Origin: JAPUIN01 sp041580375 | GTDB taxonomy: Bacteria; Acidobacteriota; Polarisedimenticolia; Gp22-AA2 | DNA length: 27,412 nucleotides | Direction: 5' to 3' | NCBI GenBank assembly: GCA_041580375.1 | Contig: JBFGDZ010000025.1 | Span: forward strand, 1 to 27,412 | In this document: positions 1-11,822 of the stretch, piece after piece | Position numbering within the stretch: position 1 is the stretch's first letter | Layout of the letters: each line of letters starts with the position of its first letter | Made by a program: the position numbers and the translations under genes | The notes under the pieces: model-generated | The model's input: the letters and a program-made list of their open reading frames with translations, nothing else | Databases searched by the model: none | Told to the model about the DNA's origin: nothing

Positions 1-182
1 AGGGCGCGGAGAATCGTCTCGACGGAGGCGGGACCTTCGTAGGGAATGGCGTGGCCGGTGTCGCGGTGCACGCCGAGGCGCTCATACTCGACGCCGATCC
101 CCCAGCGGTCGCGCGTCTTCCCCCCGATGTGGAAGTGTTCGAGCAGATCCTCCTCGCGCGCGATGACCGTCTCGGGATCCAT
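1..182 (-). CDS. glutamate-cysteine ligase-like protein, N-terminal part (runs off left edge)
   Basis: Only the first 60 codons are present. The start is an ATG at 182-180, preceded by a strong GGAGGT ribosome site four bases upstream. Residues 28-38 read GIGVEYERLGV, which resembles the IGxExE(K/R)xGx signature near the start of GCS2-type (plant/EgtA-like) glutamate-cysteine ligases; there the acidic residues help bind metal and substrate. Enzymes of this family join glutamate and cysteine in the cytoplasm as the first step of glutathione or related thiol synthesis. The catalytic core lies outside the window, so the exact substrate cannot be judged. It is transcribed leftward, probably from its own weak promoter, since a 228-base gap separates it from the next gene. 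An alternative is a carboxylate-amine ligase of the same fold. Confidence 0.7.
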   Translation of the reverse strand, partial: MDPETVIAREEDLLEHFHIGGKTRDRWGIGVEYERLGVHRDTGHAIPYEGPASVETILRA

Positions 183-202
183 GCGACCTCCGGAAGGCCG
201 TC

Positions 203-231
203 ATCTTACCACCGAACCGGGGCGCTCCCCT
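203..231 (-). promoter_or_regulatory. possible promoter for the glutamate-cysteine ligase-like gene
   Basis: On the minus strand a TAAGAT -10 (208-203) lies about 20 bases before the ATG at 182. It is preceded by GG, as at other promoters in this window. No good -35 is present at the expected distance (226-231). The rest of 183-410 shows no convincing gene; its only other feature is a 12-base perfect palindrome GGCCGATCGGCC at 333-344. Confidence 0.3.
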
Positions 232-410
232 CGGACGGAAGGGCGGCCCGCCATGCGGAACGGCGCGTCCCATGCGCCCTCCGGGTGGACGGGGCTGCCA
301 TCGCCGTCATCGGTCGGTGTTGCGGTCGCGGGGGCCGATCGGCCGGGTCCGCCACCCCGGTGCGTTCCGGAAGCGGATCGGCGGGAGGTCGGGATTCCGC
401 GGGTGGGGTC

Positions 411-2113
411 CTAGATCGGATCCCCGGGCAGCCGACCCGACGCCCGCCAGTCTTCGTAGCGGAGCATGTAGAGGCGGATCACGTCGTCGGGAGGCAGGCC
501 GAGGCAGCGGCTGTACTCGCGCAGAAACCCCCGGATGAAGACGGGCGCCGGCAGATCGGCGAATCGCTCCCGCTCGATTGCCTTCAGGTGCGAGGGTCGC
601 ACCTTGGTCTCGCCGGCGATCGCCTCCAGGCTCAGGCCGCGCGCCTCGCGGGCGTGCCGCAGCTGCGCTCCCGTGGAGGGGACGCGGCGCGGGCCCGGAT
701 CGTCGCTCCCGGGTGTGGCCTCCCCGGAGGGAGCGCTCGAGAGCGGATCGGGGAGGGGAGGCGCGCCATCGTATTCCGGGGGACCGGACTCCGGATCGGA
801 CGGGGCGGCCCCGGGCGCCGCCTCGGGCGGGGCCCCGGCCGCGGTCGCGTGGGCCGCGTCGCCGTCCGCCGCCTCGACCATTCCGTACACCCGCATCTGC
901 TGATCGTAGGTCGCCCGACTCTCGAGGAAGATGAGCGTCCGGTAGGCCGCCTCGATGCGCGCAAGCATCTCCCGGAGGCCCTGGGCCTCGAGCACGGGAG
1001 CGAGGTGCGTGGTCTCTGGATCGAACGTCTTCTTGAGCATCTGGTAGGCCGACTGCACTTCCTTGGGGGAGGCCTTGGGCGCCACCTCCAGGACCCGGTA
1101 GTGATCGATCGCTTCCAGATCGACCCATTCCTCTTCCGGCTCGCGGCGCGGGGTCTCCGACGCGCTGGACAGGCGGAGGGCGGTCTGGCCGATCGCGCGC
1201 GTGGCGGCGGCGTTGGGGTACTGCTGGGAGAGGGAACGGCGCTTGCTCGAAGCCTGCAGGACCGAGAGATCGTGCTCGACGATCCCGGCGGTCCGCAGGG
1301 GGAGCCCGAAGCACTTGCGGAAACCGCTGCCCAGCGAAGCCGCGATCTCCTCCTCGGCCGGTGCGCGCACCTGGTTGAGCACGAGCTCCAACCTCGTCTT
1401 TCGGACGACCTCCGCGACGGCCTCGCGCGCGCCGGCGTCGATCGGCGCTATCCGCGTCATGAAGTTCCGGAACGACAGGCGCGCCGGATCGTGGCCCGCC
1501 TCCCTTATGCCCGCCTCGACCCGCGCGAGCGTCTCGCCGGTGAGGGCGCGTGTGAGGCACCAGCGCAGATACGATTCCGCGAAGAGATAGACCGATTCGA
1601 GGGCGGTCGGCTCGGGCGTGGTCACGAGAATTCCGAGGTTCGACTCCGCGAAGGCGGCGATCGTGGCGGGGGAGCGGCCCGAGCCGCAGTCGACGATGAT
1701 CGTGTCGGCGGACAGCGTTGAGAACTGCTCGGTCACGTGTCGCACGAACACCAGGGCCTCGTCCCTGAGCTCGCTCCGCTGCATGCCTCCGATCAATCGC
1801 AGCTGGCCGGTCGTCGTCTCGCACGCCAGCTCCGAGAGCACCGTCACCCGGCCGGCGGCGAAGTCGCCGAGAGTCCGCGGAAGGCGCTGGTAACCCAGGT
1901 AGGAGTGGAGGTTGCTGCCCTGGAGATCGAGGTCGACGAGGACGACGCGGCGGCCCGATCGGGCCAGTTGAACGCCGAGATTCGCGGCGAGCAGGGATCG
2001 CCCCGCGCCTCCCTTGCCGCCGGCAAGTGCCCAGATCGACGGGGCGCGCCGCGGCTCGGGGCGCTCGGCCGCTTCGGTCCCGGTTGTGGTTTCCACGCTT
2101 CCCTCCACGGACA

Positions 2114-2117
<4 letters not shown>
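411..2117 (-). CDS. MinD/ParA-type ATPase fused to a J-like domain and a RodZ-like HTH domain
   Basis: This 568-residue protein has three parts. Residues ~27-330 are a MinD/FleN-type P-loop ATPase: deviant Walker A GKGGAGRS at 34-41, VVLVDLDLQGSN, and a second conserved acidic strand TIIVDCGSG. Residues ~335-410 resemble a DnaJ J-domain (DHYRVLEVAPKASPKEVQSA), but the HPD tripeptide region reads TFDPE. After a Pro/Ala/Gly-rich linker, residues ~484-550 form a HTH_25 domain as in the cytoplasmic part of RodZ. No membrane segment follows, so it should be cytoplasmic. The GTG at 2117 or the ATG at 2114 can serve as start; GGAGAAGG lies just upstream inside spoVR. The gene overlaps the spoVR stop, implying translational coupling and a role with the PrkA/YeaH/SpoVR set. 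MinD-family ATPases usually position partners at membranes or poles; the actual job here is unknown. Confidence 0.85.
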
Positions 2118-3607
<1,490 letters not shown>

Positions 3608-3610
3608 CGT

Positions 3611-4717
<1,107 letters not shown>

Positions 4718-4733
4718 CCGTCTCGAGCCTCCG

Positions 4734-4754
4734 AAAAAAACGCCCCTCCGGGGC
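4734..4754 (-). terminator. hairpin plus T-tract between prkA and the yeaH-like gene
   Basis: On the minus strand GCCCC-GGA-GGGGC (4754-4742) is followed by G and then seven T's (4740-4734). This has the form of a small intrinsic terminator. It lies after the prkA stop and directly before the ribosome site of the DUF444 gene, so it would be an internal, partial terminator or attenuator. The stem is only five base pairs but all G-C. Confidence 0.6.
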
Positions 4755-4806
4755 CGACGGCGACCACCATGCCGCGACCCGGATGGGGCCTCATCAGATC
4801 GAGAAC

Positions 4807-6951
<2,145 letters not shown>

Positions 6952-6980
6952 GCTTTCCCCACTTCCTCAGACTGTCGACT

Positions 6981-7009
6981 AATATAGGTCCGAGTCAAGG
7001 AATTGTCAA
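6981..7009 (-). promoter_or_regulatory. sigma-70-type promoter of the prkA operon
   Basis: On the minus strand the -35 TTGACA (7009-7004) and -10 TATATT (6986-6981) are separated by exactly 17 bases. This is a near-consensus housekeeping promoter, the best match in the window. The expected transcription start is near 6974, giving a leader of about 22 bases. Confidence 0.75.
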
Positions 7010-7021
7010 AAGGATTTGACA
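7004..7021. repeat. inverted repeat over the prkA -35 element
   Basis: TGTCAAA (7004-7010), a four-base spacer AGGA, then TTTGACA (7015-7021) form a perfect 7-base inverted repeat. The left arm contains the prkA -35 hexamer read on the minus strand, and the right arm contains a TTGACA read on the plus strand. The plus-strand copy has no usable -10 at 16-18 bases, so an operator for a dimeric repressor is as likely as two back-to-back promoters. Confidence 0.45.
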
Positions 7022-7121
7022 CTTTTGGTCGGTGCCTGCGCCGCGGCGGCGGAGCGGCCCCGACGCGCCGCCCCGCAGCCGATCCGGGCCGCCTCCCGGT
7101 GGGGCGATCGGCCCGCTTTTG

Positions 7122-7151
7122 TTGACAGTCCGGACCGTTTGTCGCTAACAT
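7122..7151 (+). promoter_or_regulatory. promoter of the GGDEF-PilZ / tsaB / rimI operon
   Basis: TTGACA at 7122-7127 is followed after 18 bases by TAACAT (7146-7151), or after 17 bases by CTAACA. The predicted start of transcription is near 7158, which argues that translation of the next gene begins at 7163 or 7175 and not further upstream. Confidence 0.5.
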
Positions 7152-7162
7152 CCGCCCGCGAC

Positions 7163-8302
7163 GTGGGGGGCTCCTTGGATCCGCTCGACTCGAGGGACGC
7201 CGCGCACTCCCGGATTCTGGAGATCCTCGATCGCTCTTCCTTGCGCGGCGACCCGTTCCTCCAGGCCATCGACGAACTCGGCGCGCGTCATGCGATCGAG
7301 CCGCACAGGTCGTGTCTGCGCGTCCTGGCCGGCATCGATCTGACGGAAGGGGAGGCGCGCGCCATCCTGGCCGGCGCCGATCGGCACCGGGACCGCCTGC
7401 AGGCCGGCCTGGGGCGGGATCCCGGGCTCGCCGTCGCCCTCGCCGATCATCTTCTCTCTCGCGCCGCCCCGTTTCCGGAGGCCGCCGCGCCGCCGCCCGC
7501 GGGTGGATCCGCGCCGGGGCCCGAAGGCGCGGACGCACTGTTCGCCGATGCGGTCGAGCGCGAGCTGAACAGGGCGGGGCGATTCCACCGCCCGCTGGCG
7601 CTGGCGCAGATCGCGCCCGATCGGGACGACGCCACGACGTGGATCGCGCGCGCCCTCGAGATCGCGCGCGAGGTCGCGCGGGACACCGACACGCTCGCGC
7701 CGCTCAAGGGAGGCCGGTTCGCCGCGCTCCTGCCGTGTACGGATGAGGCCGGCGGTCTTCTCGCGGCGGAACGCGTGCTCGAGCGCCTGAGGGGGGCGAC
7801 CTCAGCGTCCTGGAGCGCGGGCGTCGCGTCGCGCCGGGAGGAGGATCGCGGCGCCGACGATCTGCTTCTGAGGGCGGGCCGCGGCCTCGAGCAGGCGCGC
7901 GCCGCCGGGGGCGGACGGGCCAGCCCGTTCCGACCCGAGCGACGCGGCCACGCGCGCCGCCATCCCGGCCCCGCTCTCACCGCACTGCTCCGCGCGGCCG
8001 GCGGCGAGAGGCCCATCGAGCTCCGGGACGTCTCGATCGGGGGCGCGAGGATCGCGGCCCGGCACGAGGTCCCGGCGGGCGAGGAGGTCACCTTGACGCT
8101 GCGCGAGGCGACGGCGCTGGCGCGCGAGGTCGCGATGCCGGGCCGCGTCCTCCGGGCGCGCCCCGTCCTCGCGGCATCCGGGGAGCGGCTTTTCGAGGCC
8201 GCGCTCCGGTTCGCCGCGCGCGAGGCGCAGGTCTACCGGCTGGCCGGCATCCTGGCCGACCTGCCGGGGGGCGAGTCCGCCGCGACGGGAAGGCGGGCGT
8301 GA
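7163..8302 (+). CDS. degenerate GGDEF domain - PilZ domain protein
   Basis: About 379 residues from the GTG at 7163. A TTG at 7175, four bases after a G-run, is an equally possible start. An N-terminal helical region (~1-110) has no recognised domain. Next is a GGDEF-fold segment (~125-250) whose catalytic signature is lost: the motif position reads KGGRF (182-186), and the usual metal-binding Asp positions are not seen. The C-terminal PilZ domain (~255-365) keeps an arginine cluster (RRGHARR near 260) and DVSIGG near 289, the two elements that bind cyclic di-GMP. It is therefore likely a c-di-GMP receptor that cannot make the signal. It overlaps the next gene by four bases (GTGA); the neighbour has the same architecture, which suggests an ancient tandem duplication. 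Confidence 0.75.
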   Translation: MGGSLDPLDSRDAAHSRILEILDRSSLRGDPFLQAIDELGARHAIEPHRSCLRVLAGIDLTEGEARAILAGADRHRDRLQAGLGRDPGLAVALADHLLSRAAPFPEAAAPPPAGGSAPGPEGADALFADAVERELNRAGRFHRPLALAQIAPDRDDATTWIARALEIAREVARDTDTLAPLKGGRFAALLPCTDEAGGLLAAERVLERLRGATSASWSAGVASRREEDRGADDLLLRAGRGLEQARAAGGGRASPFRPERRGHARRHPGPALTALLRAAGGERPIELRDVSIGGARIAARHEVPAGEEVTLTLREATALAREVAMPGRVLRARPVLAASGERLFEAALRFAAREAQVYRLAGILADLPGGESAATGRRA

Positions 8303-9510
8303 TCACCCTCGAGGAGGCGGCCCGGTATCGCGAGGAGCTGCTCGCGGTCCTCAACGAGGACGCGCACAACGAGGAACGGCTGCTGAAGCGGCTGGATCAG
8401 ATCCGCACGCAGAGCGGGATTCAGGCCTACGCCGCCCTCCTGCTCATCCACACGCGGCTTGCGTTCGAGGAAGCGGAGGCACGCCGGCACTGGGAATCGA
8501 TCCTCAAGCACCGGCGCACCCTGAGCGAGGCGCTGCAGCGCCAGGTCGGCCTGCGCGTCGCCATGCTCGACTACTTCGTCAACATCAATCGCCAGATGAC
8601 CAGCCCCAGAATGGTCGAACTGTCCCTGGCGGAGCGGCAGGAGTCATCGTCCCAGAACGACGCCCAGACGGGGCTGTGGAACGCGCGGCAGTTCCTCTCC
8701 GCCCTGCAGAAGGAGAGCCGCCGCTCGAAGCGCTACCGGCTCGATCTGAGCGTCCTCTACGTGGACCTGGACAATTACCGCGAGATCAACGAGCGGCACG
8801 GCGAGCTGGTGGGGGACATCCTGCTGCGCGAGGTCTCGATCCTGTTGAAGAACAAGATTCGCGACATCGACGTCGCGGCGCGCCTCGCCGGTGAGGAGTT
8901 CGGCGTGCTGCTTCCGGAGACCGAACGGATGGGCGCTTATCTCGTCGCGGAGCGGATCCGCAAGGAAGCCGAACGGCACTTCCTGCGCCGCGACATCGAT
9001 GGCAGGCCGATCTCGATGACGGTGACCGTCGGGGTGGCGAAGTATCCCGAGGACGCCACGACGGCCGATCGGCTCATTCAGAGGGCCGAGGAGGCGATGC
9101 ACCAGGCCAAGGCGCGGGGAGGGAACACGGTCGGCGTCTACTACCGGGAGCGCCGCAACTTCATCCGCTTCGACATGGCCCAGCGCCCCGTGCGCATCGC
9201 GGTGACGACCGCCTCGGACGAGGGACTCGACACAGCGGGGACGACGCCCGAGCCGCGCAACATCAGCCGGAGCGGCGTCCTGTTCGAGAGCGACCGGCCC
9301 TACGACATCGGCGAGGAGATCATCATCGTCTGCCAGGACGGCCGCGACGGCGCCCGCGTGACGCTGCGCGCCCGGGTCGTGAGGATCGAGGAGATCGAGG
9401 CCCAGCCAGGCCGCTTCGAGGTCGGCGCCGTCTTCCTGCTGGAGTGGGAGCACCAGGAGACCGAGGTGACGGAGTTTCTGCGCCGCGGCGGCATGGTGGC
9501 CAGCGCCTGA
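8299..9510 (+). CDS. GGDEF-PilZ protein, probable diguanylate cyclase
   Basis: A 403-residue cytoplasmic protein. Residues 1-110 are helical with no membrane segment and no recognised sensor. Residues ~118-285 form a GGDEF domain: QTGLWNARQF replaces the usual LTGLxNRRxF, YVDLDNYREIN carries the metal-binding Asp, and the signature reads AGEEF (197-201). AGxEF variants can be active in this family, so c-di-GMP synthesis is likely but not certain. A C-terminal PilZ domain (~284-398) has RRNFIR (near 286) and NISRSG (near 321), fitting the RxxxR and (D/N)xSxxG c-di-GMP-binding motifs. Product binding to the same chain could give feedback or self-readout. The GTG start at 8299 has GGAAGG upstream and overlaps the previous stop by four bases; tsaB follows after seven bases. 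Confidence 0.85.
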   Translation: MITLEEAARYREELLAVLNEDAHNEERLLKRLDQIRTQSGIQAYAALLLIHTRLAFEEAEARRHWESILKHRRTLSEALQRQVGLRVAMLDYFVNINRQMTSPRMVELSLAERQESSSQNDAQTGLWNARQFLSALQKESRRSKRYRLDLSVLYVDLDNYREINERHGELVGDILLREVSILLKNKIRDIDVAARLAGEEFGVLLPETERMGAYLVAERIRKEAERHFLRRDIDGRPISMTVTVGVAKYPEDATTADRLIQRAEEAMHQAKARGGNTVGVYYRERRNFIRFDMAQRPVRIAVTTASDEGLDTAGTTPEPRNISRSGVLFESDRPYDIGEEIIIVCQDGRDGARVTLRARVVRIEEIEAQPGRFEVGAVFLLEWEHQETEVTEFLRRGGMVASA

Positions 9511-9517
9511 GGACACG

Positions 9518-10213
9518 ATGCTGGTGCTGGGAATCGAGACGGCCACCCGCCAGGGGAGCATCGCCCTGGCGCGGAAGGGCGAGGCGTTCGCGATCGTCCC
9601 GTTGCTGGAGCGAGGGGCGCACGCCCGGGACCTGATCGTGAGGATCGACGGGCTGCTGCGGGAAGCCGGCCTGGAGTCGGATGCCCTCCAGGGGATCGCC
9701 GTCTCGAGCGGCCCCGGGTCGTTCACCGGCGTCCGCATCGGCATGGCCACGGCCCAGGGGCTCGCCTACGCCCTCCGGATCGGACTCGCCGGCATCTCGA
9801 CCCTCGAGGCCCTCGCGCGGTCGGTTCTGGAGGCGGGAGAAGGCGAGAGGGGGCCGGTCTGCCCCGCGATCGACGCCGGGCGCGGGGAGGTGTACGCGGC
9901 CCTGTTCGGGGCCGAGCACGACGAGGTGCGGCGCCTGGGGCCGGATCGCTCCCGCAGGCCGGAGGATCTGGCCGCCGAACTGCCGGAGGGGGCCCTGCTG
10001 GCGGGCGACGGGAGCGCCGCCGTCCTGAGGGCCGCATCGGAGGCCGGCCGGAGCCTGCGCGCCGCCGGACCCTCGGGGACGGGCAGCCTGGCGGGCACGA
10101 TCGCCCGCTGGGGAAGCCTGACTCTTCCGCCCGGCTCCGCCTACCGCCCGGGAGCCCTCAGGCCCAACTATGTACGACCCTCGGATGCGGAGGCGGCACG
10201 ACGAAAAGGGTGA
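9518..10213 (+). CDS. tsaB: tRNA threonylcarbamoyladenosine biosynthesis protein TsaB
   Basis: A 231-residue ASKHA-fold protein. It begins with MLVLGIETATRQGSIAL and carries the diagnostic block SSGPGSFTGVRIGMATAQGL (about 68-87), then CPAIDAGRGEVYAALF. TsaB is the non-catalytic partner that binds TsaD and TsaE to transfer threonylcarbamoyl to A37 of ANN-decoding tRNAs in the cytoplasm. Length is normal for the family. The ATG is preceded by GAGGA. It is followed with a four-base overlap (GTGA) by rimI, a very common neighbour of tsaB. Placement behind two c-di-GMP genes in one operon is less usual. Confidence 0.93.
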   Translation: MLVLGIETATRQGSIALARKGEAFAIVPLLERGAHARDLIVRIDGLLREAGLESDALQGIAVSSGPGSFTGVRIGMATAQGLAYALRIGLAGISTLEALARSVLEAGEGERGPVCPAIDAGRGEVYAALFGAEHDEVRRLGPDRSRRPEDLAAELPEGALLAGDGSAAVLRAASEAGRSLRAAGPSGTGSLAGTIARWGSLTLPPGSAYRPGALRPNYVRPSDAEAARRKG

Positions 10214-10701
10214 GGGGCGGTGCCGCGCGCGGCGGGTCCGAGCCGATCGCCATCCTGGAGATGACGCTCGAGGATATTCCCGCCGTCGCCGCGATCGAGA
10301 GACTCTCCCTGCCGACCCCATGGGGGGAGCGCTCGTTCCGGCACGAGATCCTGAAAAACCCGTATGCGAGCCTCTTCGTCGTGCGCGGCGAAAAGAGCGG
10401 GACCATCGTCGGCTTCGCCTGCGTCTGGATCGTCGACCAGGAGATGAAGATCAACTCCCTCGCCGTGCATCCCGGCTGGCGGCGACGCGGCATCGGGGGG
10501 CAGGTGGTCCGGTTTCTCATCGAGTTCGCCGCCTCCCAGGGGTGCCTCGAGGCGACCCTGGAGGTCAGGCCGAGCAACGGCGACGCCATCAGGCTTTACC
10601 GGAAGGCCGGGTTCGGGGAGGCCGGGCGTCGCAGGGACTATTACGCCGACTCCCACGAGGACGCGGTCATCATGCGGCTCCGGCTCGCCGGCAAGGGGTA
10701 G
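10210..10701 (+). CDS. rimI: GNAT N-acetyltransferase RimI (ribosomal protein S18 alanine acetyltransferase)
   Basis: A 163-residue single-domain GNAT enzyme. The acetyl-CoA-binding loop is RRRGIGG after INSLAVHPGW, and the C-terminal part has NGDAIRLYRKAGFGEAGRRR with the expected Tyr. These features match RimI, which acetylates the N-terminal alanine of ribosomal protein S18, although GNAT substrates cannot be proven from sequence. A GTG start at 10210 overlaps the tsaB stop. The first ~12 residues are Gly/Ala/Arg-rich and unlike the family, so real initiation could be slightly further in. It ends the operon that begins at 7163. Confidence 0.88.
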   Translation: MRGGAARGGSEPIAILEMTLEDIPAVAAIERLSLPTPWGERSFRHEILKNPYASLFVVRGEKSGTIVGFACVWIVDQEMKINSLAVHPGWRRRGIGGQVVRFLIEFAASQGCLEATLEVRPSNGDAIRLYRKAGFGEAGRRRDYYADSHEDAVIMRLRLAGKG

Positions 10702-10739
10702 GGGGCCGCCCGGAGGGCCCGGCAGGGCCGCCGCGATCC

Positions 10740-10768
10740 TTGCGCGCCCCGTGGGGGGGTGGTACAAT
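10740..10768 (+). promoter_or_regulatory. promoter of the DUF465 small-protein gene
   Basis: TACAAT (10763-10768) is a strong -10, preceded by GG. A weak -35 TTGCGC lies 17 bases upstream (10740-10745). The likely transcription start is about 10775. Confidence 0.5.
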
Positions 10769-10771
10769 TCG

Positions 10772-10847
10772 AGCATCTGATGCTGACCGTTGAACGCAGG
10801 ATCACGTCCTGTCATCATCCGCTACAGAGCAGGAGGAGACTAGGCCT
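10772..10847 (+). promoter_or_regulatory. structured 5' leader of the DUF465 gene
   Basis: The ~73-base leader contains two short inverted repeats: GCATC-T-GATGC (10772-10782) and CAGGA-TCACG-TCCTG (10797-10811). It ends with a strong AGGAGGAG ribosome site about ten bases before the ATG. No known riboswitch class is recognised. Confidence 0.3.
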
Positions 10848-11096
10848 ATGGTTCATAACCATGAGGACCTGAAGCGGACGCTCGCCCAGAAGAACGAGGA
10901 GTTTCGCCGACTGATGGCGGATCACGCCGATTGCGAGTCGCGGCTTCGGGAGCTTCAGGGCAAGGCCACCCTCGAGGAGAGCGAGAGGGTCGAGACCACC
11001 CGCATCAAGAAGCAGAAGCTGTTGATCAAAGACAGGATGGAGGCCCTTCTCCGGGCCTACATCCACGAAGGAGCCGGAGCGAGCGTCGGTCCCTGA
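10848..11096 (+). CDS. DUF465 (YdcH-like) small helical protein
   Basis: An 82-residue, highly charged, mostly helical protein resembling the DUF465/YdcH family. The N-terminal helix (DLKRTLAQKNEEFRRLMADH) is followed by a second helix rich in Glu/Arg, and then the characteristic C-terminal KKQKLLIKDRMEALLRAY, close to the family's (K)KxKLxLKDxIxxLL ending. No signal peptide is present. The function of the family is unknown; members are short coiled-coil proteins. The ATG at 10848 has an excellent ribosome site and an own promoter, suggesting abundant expression. The downstream psd gene starts 84 bases later, so co-transcription is possible. Confidence 0.85.
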   Translation: MVHNHEDLKRTLAQKNEEFRRLMADHADCESRLRELQGKATLEESERVETTRIKKQKLLIKDRMEALLRAYIHEGAGASVGP

Positions 11097-11180
11097 CGGC
11101 GACGAATCCCTTCCCGGCCGCGCCACTCGTCGAGCGGCCAGGGCCGTCCGTGGACGCTGCCCAACTCGTGGAGACGGGCG

Positions 11181-11822
11181 ATGCGGATCGCTTCCCAGGC
11201 TCGACCATTCCTGATCGCCCTCGGGTCGCTGGCCGTCCTGCTGGGGGTCCTGGCGGGAGCCGGCTACGCCGTCCCCCCCATTCTCGCCGCCCTGTTCGTT
11301 CTCTACTTCTTCCGCGATCCCGAGCGGCGACCTCCGGACGGCGAGGGGCTCGTCCTGGCCCCCGCGGACGGCAGGGTGACCGCGATCGAGAGGGGCCCCG
11401 ACGGAGCGCGCATCTCCATCTTCCTGTCCCTGTTCGACTGCCACATCAACCGGGCGCCGGTCGCGGGGCGCGTTCTGGAAACGCGTTACACGCCGGGGCG
11501 CTACCGTCCCGCGTTCGACAAACGGGCCGGCAGCGAGAACGAGCGCAATCACATCGTGATCGGCGCCGGGAGCGGAACGTACGGCGTGACCCAGATCGCC
11601 GGTGTTCTGGCCCGCCGCATCGTCTGCACGAAAGGCCCCGGCGATGAGCTGATCCCGGGCGAGCGGATCGGGCTGATCCAGTTCGGCTCGCGCACCGATC
11701 TGCATCTCCCGGCGGGCCTGGAGCCGGAGGTCGCGATGGGGGATCGCGTGCGCGGCGGCGTCACGGTGATGGCCCGCGCGGAGCGCGCCGTGGCGGGCCT
11801 CGCCGCGGAGGGGGGGCCGTGA
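11181..11822 (+). CDS. psd: phosphatidylserine decarboxylase proenzyme (short form)
   Basis: A 213-residue decarboxylase of the short, archaeal-like type. An N-terminal membrane region (about 8-45) precedes FFRDPERRPP and LAPADGRVTAIE. The block SLFDCHINRAPVAG is typical, and the self-cleavage site is FGSRTD with Gly169-Ser170, where Ser becomes the pyruvoyl group. The enzyme removes CO2 from phosphatidylserine to give phosphatidylethanolamine at the inner membrane. The ATG at 11181 has GGAGA upstream. It overlaps pssA by four bases (GTGA), pairing synthesis of phosphatidylserine with its decarboxylation in one transcript. Confidence 0.95.
   Translation: MRIASQARPFLIALGSLAVLLGVLAGAGYAVPPILAALFVLYFFRDPERRPPDGEGLVLAPADGRVTAIERGPDGARISIFLSLFDCHINRAPVAGRVLETRYTPGRYRPAFDKRAGSENERNHIVIGAGSGTYGVTQIAGVLARRIVCTKGPGDELIPGERIGLIQFGSRTDLHLPAGLEPEVAMGDRVRGGVTVMARAERAVAGLAAEGGP

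Noticed and set aside
333..344. Perfect 12-base palindrome GGCCGATCGGCC as a terminator or operator
   Set aside because: It is not followed by a T-run on either strand, and such palindromes are common by chance in DNA of this composition. It is only recorded, not called.
51..1721. A 556-codon plus-strand open frame at the left end
   Set aside because: It lies opposite the glutamate-cysteine ligase-like start and the ATPase-J-HTH gene, has biased Gly/Arg composition and shows no recognisable domain.
7016..7162. TTG at 7016 as start of the first GGDEF-PilZ gene
   Set aside because: The promoter at 7122-7151 would lie inside the coding region, and the added residues are low-complexity Ala/Arg/Pro.
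10702..10740. GC-rich segment after rimI as a terminator
   Set aside because: The repeated GGGCCGCC elements are direct repeats; the inverted arms are only about four bases and there is no T-run.
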